Below the pieces are notes generated by a model, which saw only the letters and a list, made by a program, of their open reading frames with translations, searched no databases and was not told the DNA's origin. The position numbers were made by a program, and so were the translations under genes. Of a stretch of DNA of 64,000 nucleotides, positions 1 to 8,108 are shown in pieces (position 1 is the first letter of the stretch; the number at the start of each line of letters is the position of its first letter). The DNA is from UBA822 sp036336795 (GTDB taxonomy: Bacteria > Gemmatimonadota > Gemmatimonadetes > Longimicrobiales > Gaopeijiaceae): the NCBI GenBank assembly GCA_036336795.1, contig JAYZFL010000044.1, positions 40,946 to 104,945 of the forward strand, written 5' to 3'.

Positions 1-401
1 GTGTTCGGGAGGGAACCGATTGGCAGGAGGTGGGGAGTTTTTCTGGAGATGGACTGATTGTCTCAACTCCCACGGGATCGACAGGCTATTCCCTTTCTGC
101 TGGCGGACCCATTGTCGTGTCGTCGGTCGACTGTGTAGTTGTTACGCCGATTTGTCCACATACCCTTGCGGTGCGTCCGCTCGTGATCCCCGGGAATCAG
201 CTGTTGTCCGTGAGCCCCCTTGAACGGACTGAAGATCTCGTGCTTACGGCGGACGGACAGATTGCTCACGAGTTTGAAACAGGAGGGCATGTCCGTATTA
301 CACGCTCCAACGTCGAAATTCCACTCATTCGGTTTGCTGATCAGAATTTTTTCGGGACACTTCAGCAGAAGCTCAATTGGGCGGCCCGCCCCTCGCGCTG
401 A
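1..401 (+). CDS. nadK: NAD kinase, C-terminal part (5' end outside window)
   Basis: This is the carboxy-terminal ~130 residues of NAD kinase, the cytosolic enzyme that phosphorylates NAD to NADP. The frame is open from base 3 to the stop at 399-401, so the gene starts upstream of the window. The motif STPTGSTGYSLSAGGP is the family's glycine-rich substrate-binding segment, and LTADGQ near the C-terminus is also characteristic; the end of the protein is complete. It converges on the outer-membrane-like gene that ends at 475. The 73 bp between them hold only short inverted repeats. Identification is secure; nothing can be said about its N-terminus or promoter. Confidence 0.93.
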   Translation, partial: VREGTDWQEVGSFSGDGLIVSTPTGSTGYSLSAGGPIVVSSVDCVVVTPICPHTLAVRPLVIPGNQLLSVSPLERTEDLVLTADGQIAHEFETGGHVRITRSNVEIPLIRFADQNFFGTLQQKLNWAARPSR

Positions 402-474
402 TCACCTCTCTAGAGATGCTGTCTCTGTCACAGAGCCACTAAGAAACTAGCTAACCTTCGTAAAGAGGTCCGGG

Positions 475-2106
475 TTAGTTCCAGAGCCTACCAAAAAGAC
501 GCAGTCCGAATTCAAAGTGGGACATCTTAGGGGTGCGCCCTCCGTTGCCCGAGACCGTATGCCGGTACGTGATTCGAGCTTCCAAGAGATGGCCGTGTTC
601 AGCTCTCAGAGTCGAAAAGACGATTCCTCCACCAGTTTCCAAGGTTGCCTGCTTAGTCTCAAGCTCGAGGATGTCAGGATCCACGTTTGTCGAGTTGCTG
701 GCCGGACCAGGCTCATACACATCTGATGCCTTTGAGTAACGCCGGATATCAAAGGCGACAGCCAACTCATTACTGATGTGAAGCAGAGGAACCGCCCGAA
801 TTTGCCAGTATTTTCCTGGAGTCCAACTAACGGTCTGCCGGTTCGATTCACCCGGGAAAGCTCGGTCCGGTCCTGCGACCCGCCGAACGACGAGCGTCGA
901 ACTCTGGATGCCGTAACGCGCGTCTCCGTGTATGCTCCAACGGCTCGCTGCGACATTTCCGAAGATGTTCACCTCGACGTCGGTCTGGCCGTCTCCGCTC
1001 CCAGTGTCGAAGAAATTATCGGGGTGATCCGTCTCGCCTGTGCCCAATCGGACAAGGGCACCGGCGCCGAGAAGATACGAGATTTTTTGGGCGGTTTCGG
1101 CACCGTGTCTGTTCAGTCCTGATCCCAACAACCGCGCATTTGCGTAGAGTTCCACGTCTCCCAAACTCCAAGGGCTCCACCAAGACTCGATCGGAAATCC
1201 CCCGATTCCATAACTAGGAGTTGTGACGAGGCTCTTATAATCATTCTGAGAGAGCGCTGTCGTTGCAAGCGGTATGTCCTTAGGGAACGAGGCGACTCCC
1301 GCGGACTGGTAAGCGGCGAGAAGCATCAAGAGGCGTGACTGAAGGGCGCCACCGGTTACTGATCCGTCGAGCGGAAACACACCGTGAGAAGAGTATGCCT
1401 CTCGAATCGCTTGATGGAATTCTCGACTCTCTGCGAGAAGATTGGATGTGGTGGTACATTCGGTACTCGAGGGACCCGCCGAGCACCATGATTGTACACG
1501 GGCGGTGAGATCCGATTCGGCAGTGAGAAGATCACTCAAGAAATTGCCGGCTTGTCCGGTGGGAGTTAGGCCTACCGTAGCTCCGTCCTCCCGGTAGGAC
1601 ATCGCCAACTCCGTACTCCGTCGTGAGAGAGGCACCATGGCTCCGATTGTAAGCCAATCCAAGATTCCGACGTCTGCACGGATAGGCATCCATAATGTGT
1701 TCTGACTTATGACCATTTGTCCCATGCCCAGCACGACTGGATCAACGGAGCCAGCAGTTGCGGTTTTCAGATTTTCTTCGAGCGCCTCCAGTGTCGGAAA
1801 AATGCGGGAACCTATGGCATCGTCAGAAAAGTCGAGCCCGAGAGGCTCCTCTTCTCGGATGAGCACTCCTCCCTCAAGGCGCTCTCCGAAGCGGCTGTCC
1901 GCGACCTGAAGAAGAGTATGTATCCCCAGTCTAAAACGGCCAACCGGAACGAGTGGATTCAGTATTCCTTGGGCTTTGATGCCAGAGGGCGTCCCTAGGG
2001 TGACCAAACAGATCGCGGTCATTCTGGTCAAAATGTTTAGAATTATACGGAGAACCTGTCTGCTCCTAGGAGCAGACAGCGGGCCGTACTTAACGGTATC
2101 CTTCAT
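475..2106 (-). CDS. Probable outer-membrane beta-barrel protein, function unknown
   Basis: I do not recognise a named family. With the start at 2106 the product is 543 residues. It has a basic N-terminus, a hydrophobic stretch (ILNILTRMTAICLVTLG) and a plausible signal-peptidase site after IKAQG, so it is probably exported. The mature part alternates polar and hydrophobic residues, is rich in Gly, Ser and aromatics, and ends FEFGLRLFGRLWN, which resembles the last strand of an outer-membrane barrel. Two cysteines (WCSAGPSSTEC) could form a periplasmic disulfide. The frame extends up to 2229, but that extension has no signal-peptide character; an inner Met at 2022 is an alternative start. It lies divergent from the tRNA-Gly/tRNA-Cys pair. 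Confidence 0.6.
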   Translation of the reverse strand: MKDTVKYGPLSAPRSRQVLRIILNILTRMTAICLVTLGTPSGIKAQGILNPLVPVGRFRLGIHTLLQVADSRFGERLEGGVLIREEEPLGLDFSDDAIGSRIFPTLEALEENLKTATAGSVDPVVLGMGQMVISQNTLWMPIRADVGILDWLTIGAMVPLSRRSTELAMSYREDGATVGLTPTGQAGNFLSDLLTAESDLTARVQSWCSAGPSSTECTTTSNLLAESREFHQAIREAYSSHGVFPLDGSVTGGALQSRLLMLLAAYQSAGVASFPKDIPLATTALSQNDYKSLVTTPSYGIGGFPIESWWSPWSLGDVELYANARLLGSGLNRHGAETAQKISYLLGAGALVRLGTGETDHPDNFFDTGSGDGQTDVEVNIFGNVAASRWSIHGDARYGIQSSTLVVRRVAGPDRAFPGESNRQTVSWTPGKYWQIRAVPLLHISNELAVAFDIRRYSKASDVYEPGPASNSTNVDPDILELETKQATLETGGGIVFSTLRAEHGHLLEARITYRHTVSGNGGRTPKMSHFEFGLRLFGRLWN

Positions 2107-2311
2107 TTCGTGTTCGACACTCCGTTGTCGCACGAGATTCACACTGTCCTCAGTTCTTGCCCGTGAAGCGTAGCGCGGGAAGATAATGGCGAATTGGTTC
2201 TGTGGGAACTTGACATTCTTTGGGCCCATTCTAGCTTCTAGCCCACAAACAAAGGGTGTTTTGGTATATTTCTTGTGGGTTTGGGTGAGGATCTAGAGCA
2301 CGTTGTTTCTT

Positions 2312-2384
<73 letters not shown>

Positions 2385-2388
2385 CTGG

Positions 2389-2436
2389 AAGAGGGGTGGC
2401 CCGTCGTTTCCGGACGTGCAACCCCTCTTTGTTTTC
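2389..2436 (+). terminator. Terminator-like hairpin between tRNA-Gly and tRNA-Cys
   Basis: The arms AAGAGGGGT (2389-2397) and ACCCCTCTT (2421-2429) pair over 9 bp around a 23-nt loop and are followed directly by TGTTTT. This is the form of an intrinsic terminator after tRNA-Gly, but it could equally be a processing hairpin in a joint Gly-Cys precursor, because tRNA-Cys begins at 2437 with no room for its own promoter. Confidence 0.5.
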
Positions 2437-2508
2437 GGCGCCGTAGCCAAGCGGTAAGGCAGAGGCCTGCAAAGCCTTTATTCCCCGGTTCGAATCCGGG
2501 CGGCGCCT
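2437..2508 (+). tRNA. tRNA-Cys (GCA)
   Basis: This is a 72-nt cloverleaf. Acceptor arms GGCGCCG and CGGCGCC pair fully, the anticodon loop CTGCAAA carries GCA, and the T-loop is GGTTCGAATCC. The discriminator is T, the expected U73 identity base of tRNA-Cys. It lies just upstream of a lipoprotein gene, which may share its transcript. Confidence 0.97.
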
Positions 2509-2555
2509 CTTGCGGCAAGAGACGTACAGGGCGTTACAAACATAGGAGATGTCAC

Positions 2556-3161
2556 ATGAAATTATTCAATCGACGCGCGATCTTACCTGTTTCCATGATG
2601 TTGGCCGCTTGCGGCCCGATGGAGCAGGCGGGGGAGGAAGGGCAGATGGAAGAGGTGGCTTCGCCAGAAATTACTGCTGAGTCATCCGCAGAAGACAAAG
2701 TTGCGAGTGCATTGAGCGCTGCCCCCGATATTGTTTCTTCTGGCGCGATGGTAATGGACTGGCCTGCGGCGGAGGGCGAGGCTCCACAAATGCTCAAAGA
2801 GGGCGATAACGGTTGGACTTGTTTCCCGGATAGATTCTCTACTCCTGGCTTGGATCCGATGTGCTTTGACGTTCCTGCAATGGCCTGGGCTGGTAACTGG
2901 ATGATGGGGATGGAGCCCGAGCTTGAGACAATGGGCTTGTCTTACATGCTCATGGGGTCCTACGACAACAGCAACACGGATCCTTTTGCCGGGGCGCCCG
3001 AGAATCCTGCGGATGGCGTGGTCACAGGCCCTCACGTAATGATCTTCCCGGTCGATCCGACAACGTTGGAAGGTATGAGCACCGATTACACGACTGGTGA
3101 GCCTTATGTCATGTTTCAGGACACGCCTTGGGCACACCTTATGATGCCTACCACAAACTAA
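2556..3161 (+). CDS. Secreted lipoprotein of unknown function
   Basis: This gene encodes 201 residues. The start is ATG at 2556 because a TAGGAG ribosome site lies just upstream and a short lipoprotein signal follows directly (MKLFNRRAILPVSMMLAACG, lipobox LAAC). The mature protein starts at the lipobox Cys, followed by an acidic, low-complexity linker (~25-60) and a Met- and Trp-rich domain that includes WTCFPDR and GLDPMCFDVP, so two cysteines may form a disulfide. The frame extends upstream through the tRNAs, but that part is not coding. No family is recognised. An acidic and aromatic secreted domain would suit ligand binding, but this is only a guess. Confidence 0.75.
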   Translation: MKLFNRRAILPVSMMLAACGPMEQAGEEGQMEEVASPEITAESSAEDKVASALSAAPDIVSSGAMVMDWPAAEGEAPQMLKEGDNGWTCFPDRFSTPGLDPMCFDVPAMAWAGNWMMGMEPELETMGLSYMLMGSYDNSNTDPFAGAPENPADGVVTGPHVMIFPVDPTTLEGMSTDYTTGEPYVMFQDTPWAHLMMPTTN

Positions 3162-3211
3162 TGAGGTCGATGAGCGCTTTTTTGGGCGCAATCTGTCTCA
3201 ACTAGGAATAT

Positions 3212-3244
3212 GCGGTCCCCTGTGAACAATCCACAGGAGACCGC
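3212..3244. other. Strong inverted repeat in a 316-bp intergenic region
   Basis: The region 3162-3477 holds no convincing gene. Its one clear structure is a hairpin with arms GCGGTCCCCTGTG and CACAGGAGACCGC, 12 pairs with one C/A mismatch and a 7-nt loop. There is no following T-run on either strand, so it is not a standard intrinsic terminator. It may terminate the lipoprotein transcript in another way or regulate the permease downstream. Confidence 0.45.
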
Positions 3245-3477
3245 CTCATCTAGTAGGGTTCTGAGGGTGTTGGAGGCAGAATCGAGATAAGGCCCGACGC
3301 TATCCTGACTGGAACCCGCTCTGGGCCCATGTGAGATCAGGTGTCCGTCTACGCGAGACCGCATGCATCACGTGTGAGCGTGTGGGCGAGCTCTTGATAT
3401 ATAGGCAGAATAATCATGCCCCATTTTCAGAGTGCGCTACGTCTGCGGCCCAACTTTTCATTAATGCCTGATCTTCT

Positions 3478-5769
3478 ATGAGTTCGGGCGTAAAAGACTC
3501 ACAGTCGGGCGAACTTACATTCGTAAGAGGGCTCGGTCTCTTCGACGCGACGATGCTTGGTATCGGCGCCATGATCGGGGCTGGGATATTCGTACTCACT
3601 GGAATCGCAGCTGGAGAAGCTGGGCCGGCTTCGATCCTGGCCTTTGCGCTCAACGGTGTGGTAACGCTCCTAACGGCTTTCGCATACGCCGAGCTAGCCA
3701 CCGCCATCCCTGAGGCAGGAGGCGGGTACGCGTATGTGAGGCGGGCATTCCCTGGGGCGGTTGGCTTTACGGCGGGATGGATGCTCTGGTTTGCCTACAC
3801 CGTGGCTTGCAGTCTCTATGCTTTGGGCTTTGCCGGCTACTTTTGGGAATTCTTTCTAAAGTACCTGCCGACCTTCACAGTTAGTGCGTTTAGTGTCGTA
3901 GGTGAGCACGGGGCGATCCTATTCATAACACTGGCTGTTGGGGTGCTCTTCGTCCGACTGAACGCTCGTGGGGCGGGAGTGACAGGAAAAGCTGAAAATT
4001 TTCTTACTCTCACCAAGCTTGGCGTGCTCGGTATCTTTATCGTCTTCGGACTTCGCCGGGTCTTCGATGCACCCGATCAGGCGGTGGAGAGCTTCTCGAC
4101 GTTCTTCCCTCAAGGAGGGGGAGGGGTGATCGTCGCAATGGGCCTCACCTTTATCGCCTTCGAGGGATATGACCTGATCGCCACGGTGGCAGAAGAGATT
4201 CGGGAACCGGAGAAGAATATTCCCCGAGCCACTTTTATCTCGTTAGGGATCACGATGATCATGTATCTCCTGATCCTCTTCGTATCGCTGGCTGCTGTGG
4301 CACCCCCAGATGGCCAACCCTCATGGCAGTTCCTAGGTGCTTTCGGAGAAACCGCGATTGTTCGTGCCGCAGAGGGTTTCATGCCGGCATTTGGTGTAGC
4401 CGTAATCGTCTTCGGTGGGTTGCTCTCGACCATGTCGGCCTTGAACGCGACGGTCATGGCTTCTTCACGTGTTGCTTTTTCCATGGGGAGGGATCGGTTG
4501 TTGCCATTGAGCATGGCCAAGATCCATCCGGAGCGCCGTACACCACACATTGCGATCATGGTAACGGGTGTGGTCCTGTTGGCCATGGCCCTCACCTTGC
4601 CGATCGAAGCTGTGGGCTCCGCCGCGAGCCTCATCTTTCTTCTGACGTTCGCGATGGTGAACCTCTCTGTGATCACGCTCCGAAGAAAGGCGCCGCATCT
4701 TCAGCGGCACTACAAGGTGCCGTTCTACCCTGTCATACCGATCCTGGGAATCGTCCTCAACGTTTTCCTAGCCATATACCAATTCACTTTTCAGCCGATC
4801 GCGTGGTACGTTACCGGCGGATGGATCCTGCTGGGACTTCTTCTATACTACGGTTACTTCGAGAAGCAAGCGGCTGGTGTCCAGCCGCAGATCTTGGAGC
4901 CCCTTCGCACGGATGAAGAACCCCTCCATGATGCAGTGGTTGTACCCCTACACAACCCGGATCATGTACCAATTCTATTGGATTACGCCTGGCCGATTGC
5001 GGAGGGACGTGGTCTCAGGTCCGTGGCCATGTCTGTTGTCCAGGTTTCCCAGCAACTCCCGATCCACGAGGGGCTTCGATTCTCGCATCACCGCGAGGCT
5101 CTCGTCCAGAAGGGGCGAGACCATGCGACCGTACAGGGCACGAGATTAGACACGGATTTGGTGGTTGCGCACCGCGCTCATGAGGGCATCCTCGCAGGGG
5201 CTCGCCGAAGTGGAGCGGACCTTTTAGTGATGGGCTGGAAGGGATATACGAACACCCGCGAACGAATCTTCGGGGAGGTGGCTGACCAGGTGATCCGAAA
5301 TGCTCCATGCGATCTGGCACTTCTGAAAATTGAGAGCTTCGATACACCTAAGCGGTGTCTTTTTCCGACGGCCGGTGGTCCCAACGCGCTTCTGGCGGCG
5401 GAGATCCTCAATGCTCTCGCTCCAGCTTTCGGAATGACGGTCACGGCATGTCAGGTTGTAAATCGTGACGCTTCATCGGAGGCTCGAGCCGAAGCTCACC
5501 ACTGGATCGACAAAACGCTTGGCCGCATGGACTCCGACGTACATGTTGAGCGTTTGTTGATCGAGAGTAAATCCATCGCCGGGGGAATCGCTCGCGCCAG
5601 CAAGGATTTCGACTTGGTTGTGCTCGGTGCAGCTCGAATGCCTGTCTTCCAACAGGTGCTTTTTGGAGAGATCCCTGAAAAGGTTGCCCGGTACTCACCG
5701 GCTTCCGTACTAGTTGTCAAGGAATACGAAGGTCCTATACGGTCCCTTTTCAAGCGAACTTTTGGATAG
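3478..5769 (+). CDS. APC-family amino-acid permease fused to two UspA domains
   Basis: This 763-residue inner-membrane protein has two parts. Residues ~15-465 form a 12-helix amino-acid/polyamine/organocation permease; GIGAMIGAGIFVLTG is the family's helix-1 substrate motif. Residues ~480-620 and ~625-745 are two cytoplasmic universal-stress-protein domains. The first carries the nucleotide-loop pattern LLVMGWKGYTNTRERIFG; the second has the weaker VVLGAARMPVFQQVLFGEI. Such tails are known on some cationic or neutral amino-acid carriers and are thought to gate transport with ATP or the energy state. Substrate cannot be read from sequence. The frame opens at ATG 3478 with no clear ribosome site, and the gene is probably single. 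Confidence 0.88.
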   Translation: MSSGVKDSQSGELTFVRGLGLFDATMLGIGAMIGAGIFVLTGIAAGEAGPASILAFALNGVVTLLTAFAYAELATAIPEAGGGYAYVRRAFPGAVGFTAGWMLWFAYTVACSLYALGFAGYFWEFFLKYLPTFTVSAFSVVGEHGAILFITLAVGVLFVRLNARGAGVTGKAENFLTLTKLGVLGIFIVFGLRRVFDAPDQAVESFSTFFPQGGGGVIVAMGLTFIAFEGYDLIATVAEEIREPEKNIPRATFISLGITMIMYLLILFVSLAAVAPPDGQPSWQFLGAFGETAIVRAAEGFMPAFGVAVIVFGGLLSTMSALNATVMASSRVAFSMGRDRLLPLSMAKIHPERRTPHIAIMVTGVVLLAMALTLPIEAVGSAASLIFLLTFAMVNLSVITLRRKAPHLQRHYKVPFYPVIPILGIVLNVFLAIYQFTFQPIAWYVTGGWILLGLLLYYGYFEKQAAGVQPQILEPLRTDEEPLHDAVVVPLHNPDHVPILLDYAWPIAEGRGLRSVAMSVVQVSQQLPIHEGLRFSHHREALVQKGRDHATVQGTRLDTDLVVAHRAHEGILAGARRSGADLLVMGWKGYTNTRERIFGEVADQVIRNAPCDLALLKIESFDTPKRCLFPTAGGPNALLAAEILNALAPAFGMTVTACQVVNRDASSEARAEAHHWIDKTLGRMDSDVHVERLLIESKSIAGGIARASKDFDLVVLGAARMPVFQQVLFGEIPEKVARYSPASVLVVKEYEGPIRSLFKRTFG

Positions 5770-5799
5770 ACGAGTCATCGCCACTCGCTTGGTCGAATC

Positions 5800-6177
5800 G
5801 TGATCTATACTCTCCTGGCTGACAGTCTTCTCTTCCTACACCTCGGGTTCATCCTCTTCGTGGGTTTTGGCGCTGTGATGGTATTCCACTGGCCTAGAAT
5901 CGCGTGGATCCATATTCCGAGTGCTTTGTGGGGGGCCTGGATCGAGTTCAGTGGTTGGATCTGTCCCCTCACCCCGCTCGAGAACCGCCTTCGTCAGATG
6001 GGTGGCGCTGTCGGATACTCGGATGGCTTTATTGAGCATTACGTCTTGCCTCTGATCTATCCGTTGGGCCTCACGCGCGGGCTCCAAATAGGTTTGGGGG
6101 TTCTGGTGTTGGTTATCAACGTGACGGCGTATGGATTCATCGCCTGGCGTTGGTCGGGAATCATCAGGAGACCCTAA
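5800..6177 (+). CDS. DUF2784-type small membrane protein
   Basis: This 125-residue protein starts at GTG 5800. It has three or four predicted membrane helices (LLADSLLFLHLGFILFVGFG, VFHWPRIAWIHIPSALWGAW, VLPLIYPLGLTRGLQIGLGV and a last one near the C-terminus). The features WPRIAWIHIPSALWGAWIEF, CPLTPLENRLR and GGAVGYSDGFIEHYVLPLIYP match the DUF2784 family. No biochemical role is established for that family. It sits 30 bp after the permease and may be co-transcribed with it. Length is normal for the family. Confidence 0.8.
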   Translation: MIYTLLADSLLFLHLGFILFVGFGAVMVFHWPRIAWIHIPSALWGAWIEFSGWICPLTPLENRLRQMGGAVGYSDGFIEHYVLPLIYPLGLTRGLQIGLGVLVLVINVTAYGFIAWRWSGIIRRP

Positions 6178-6332
6178 GCACATTCACGCCGAGCCAGGTC
6201 TCTACTTGGACCAATCTCACTCACCGTGATAAAGCCGACGGGCAGGTTGCATTGGGAACCGTAAAGCCGAAGTGTATAACCCATGAGATGGCTGAATAGA
6301 ATAAAGAGCGGGCCATGGAATAGCGGTCTGTC

Positions 6333-7766
6333 GTGACGGAATCACGTGAGGGGAATTCGCCCGTGCTCAGAACGGAGCTCGCGCGTAAGGTTGTTCACAT
6401 CGGCATGGGCGCGTTCGCTCTTCTGTTGCGATGGATGGTGCCTTGGCAGGCCATCCTTATGGCATTCTCCGGCTTGGTTCTAAACGTCTTCTTCCTCCAC
6501 AGGATGACGGGTAACTGCCTTCTTCGTCTTGATGAACGCAAGAGAAGGTTCTCGTTGGGTATCGCCGCATACCCGGCGATATTACTCCTTGTGTTTGTAA
6601 TCTTCCGGTCGCGCTTGGAGCTAGCGGCAGGCATCTGGGGACTCCTTGCGGTGGGTGACGGACTGGCTGCCGTGGTGGGACTGACCCTTGGGGGTCCCGT
6701 GCTCCGATGGAACCCCAAGAAGCGGTGGACCGGACTCATCGCGTTTGTCGTTTTCGGAACGATGGCCTCCGCTTTTCTGATAAGATGGACCCAACACGCT
6801 CTGATTTCCGAATCCGGCGGGCATTTAGCACCCGTCACTTGGGTAGGAGATTCTTTTCTTCCAGACGGAATCGTGGACCTATCGCTGTCCCTGAGTTTGC
6901 TGGCCGGTTGCGCTTTGGCGGCGCTCGCAGCGGCGCTTGCAGAGTCTCTTCGTACGAGCCTGGATGACAATCTTCTCGTACCGATAGTGGGAGGGGCTGT
7001 GCTCGCCGCCGCTACTGTAGTCGAGCCGTTCCGAATTGCGGAAAACATACCGCTGTTAACTGAAGGCGCACTCGTGGGTTTTGCTATCACTGTTCCGCTG
7101 GCGGTGCTCACCTACTGGATGCGTTGTGTCGACCGATCCGGAGCGATCGGTGGTACCATTCTGGGCATCGCCTTGTTTGCGTTCGAGGGAGGCAGAGGGC
7201 TCCTCATGCTCGCGGGGCTCGTCGCCCTTGGTAGTGCCGCCACTTGGTTGACGCACTTTCGGATTGACGCCCTCGGGATGGTCGTGAATAAAGGATCCAT
7301 AAGAGGAGCCATCAACGCTTTCGCCAATGCGGGCGCTGGTGTGGTGTTCGCCTTCCTGTCTATTGCGACTGCACATGGAGAGATGTTCACCCTGGCGATG
7401 GTCGCGGCTTTTGCGACCGCAACTTTCGATACGACTGCTTCGGAGATCGGGGTATCGTTTGGACGGCGACATGTATTGGTAAGCACTTTCCGAACTGTGC
7501 CGAGAGGTACGGACGGTGCCATTTCCATGGAAGGGACTTTGGCCGGGGTGGCGGCCTCTCTCCTAATGGCCGGGGTGGCTTGGGGTGTCGGTCTAGTGTC
7601 GGGCATAGGAGTACCTGTCGTAGTGGTGGGATCCTTTCTCGGTTCCATGCTCGAGTCGTGCATCGGTGGTATCCTCGGGCCGGGTCGGGATCATCATCTG
7701 CTAAACTTGGCCAACACGATTGCCGGGGCGGCCGCCGCTTGTTGGATCTACATTTACTTGACGTAG
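6333..7766 (+). CDS. Phytol/dolichol-kinase-like domain fused to DUF92 (VTE5-VTE6-like)
   Basis: This 477-residue polytopic membrane protein starts at GTG 6333. The N-terminal half (~10-225) resembles CTP-dependent polyprenol/phytol kinases: ELARKVVHIGMG, GDGLAAVVGLTLGG and NPKKRWTGLIAFVVFG are the expected conserved blocks. The C-terminal half (~245-477) is a DUF92/TMEM19 domain: AAFATATFDTTASEIG, FRTVPRGTDGAISMEGTLAG and GSFLGSMLESCIGG are its signature segments. In plants and cyanobacteria these two families act in sequence, VTE5 (phytol to phytyl phosphate) and VTE6 (to phytyl diphosphate). By inference this one protein could salvage an isoprenoid alcohol to its diphosphate. No prenyltransferase is adjacent, so the substrate is unknown. 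Confidence 0.78.
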   Translation: MTESREGNSPVLRTELARKVVHIGMGAFALLLRWMVPWQAILMAFSGLVLNVFFLHRMTGNCLLRLDERKRRFSLGIAAYPAILLLVFVIFRSRLELAAGIWGLLAVGDGLAAVVGLTLGGPVLRWNPKKRWTGLIAFVVFGTMASAFLIRWTQHALISESGGHLAPVTWVGDSFLPDGIVDLSLSLSLLAGCALAALAAALAESLRTSLDDNLLVPIVGGAVLAAATVVEPFRIAENIPLLTEGALVGFAITVPLAVLTYWMRCVDRSGAIGGTILGIALFAFEGGRGLLMLAGLVALGSAATWLTHFRIDALGMVVNKGSIRGAINAFANAGAGVVFAFLSIATAHGEMFTLAMVAAFATATFDTTASEIGVSFGRRHVLVSTFRTVPRGTDGAISMEGTLAGVAASLLMAGVAWGVGLVSGIGVPVVVVGSFLGSMLESCIGGILGPGRDHHLLNLANTIAGAAAACWIYIYLT

Positions 7767-7880
7767 CTGACGAATTGCTTGCTTCGCGGCGTGCCCTCTT
7801 GGATCTTGTTGGCCATTCAAATCAGACGGGTGGGGTGTCCACTGTGGTCCGAAACTTCGTAAAAGAATGGTGAGACCGTC

Positions 7881-8105
7881 CTGAGCTTTATCAGCCACTA
7901 TTTACCCCGATCTGCCACGGGGCGGTTTGTTACAATCGCTTTCCTGGCTCTCATGGCCCTTGCGCAGCCACCCATCGTCTTCTGGGTTGATACACGTTTT
8001 GGGGACTTATGGCTCCTCGGCCTACCGTTTCTATACGTCTATCTGGGTGTTGTGTACTTCACCCTCATCGGTGTGCTGATCTGTGCTGCTTGGAGAAAGA
8101 TCTAG
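7881..8105 (+). CDS. DUF3311-like small membrane partner of the symporter
   Basis: This 74-residue two-helix protein (FVTIAFLALMALAQPPIVFW and LWLLGLPFLYVYLGVVYFTL...) ends three bases before the symporter start. Size, topology and position match DUF3311 proteins, which commonly precede sodium:solute symporters. The frame has no ATG, GTG or TTG before the first helix; I place the start at CTG 7881 because GGTGAG lies six bases upstream. ATG 7953 would cut the first helix. It is short enough to be missed by gene callers. A role in symporter assembly or function is inferred from context. Confidence 0.7.
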   Translation: MSFISHYLPRSATGRFVTIAFLALMALAQPPIVFWVDTRFGDLWLLGLPFLYVYLGVVYFTLIGVLICAAWRKI

Positions 8106-8108
8106 CCC

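Noticed and set aside
3158..3364. 68-codon minus-strand frame in the intergenic region before the permease
   Set aside because: It spans the strong hairpin and shows no protein-like pattern.
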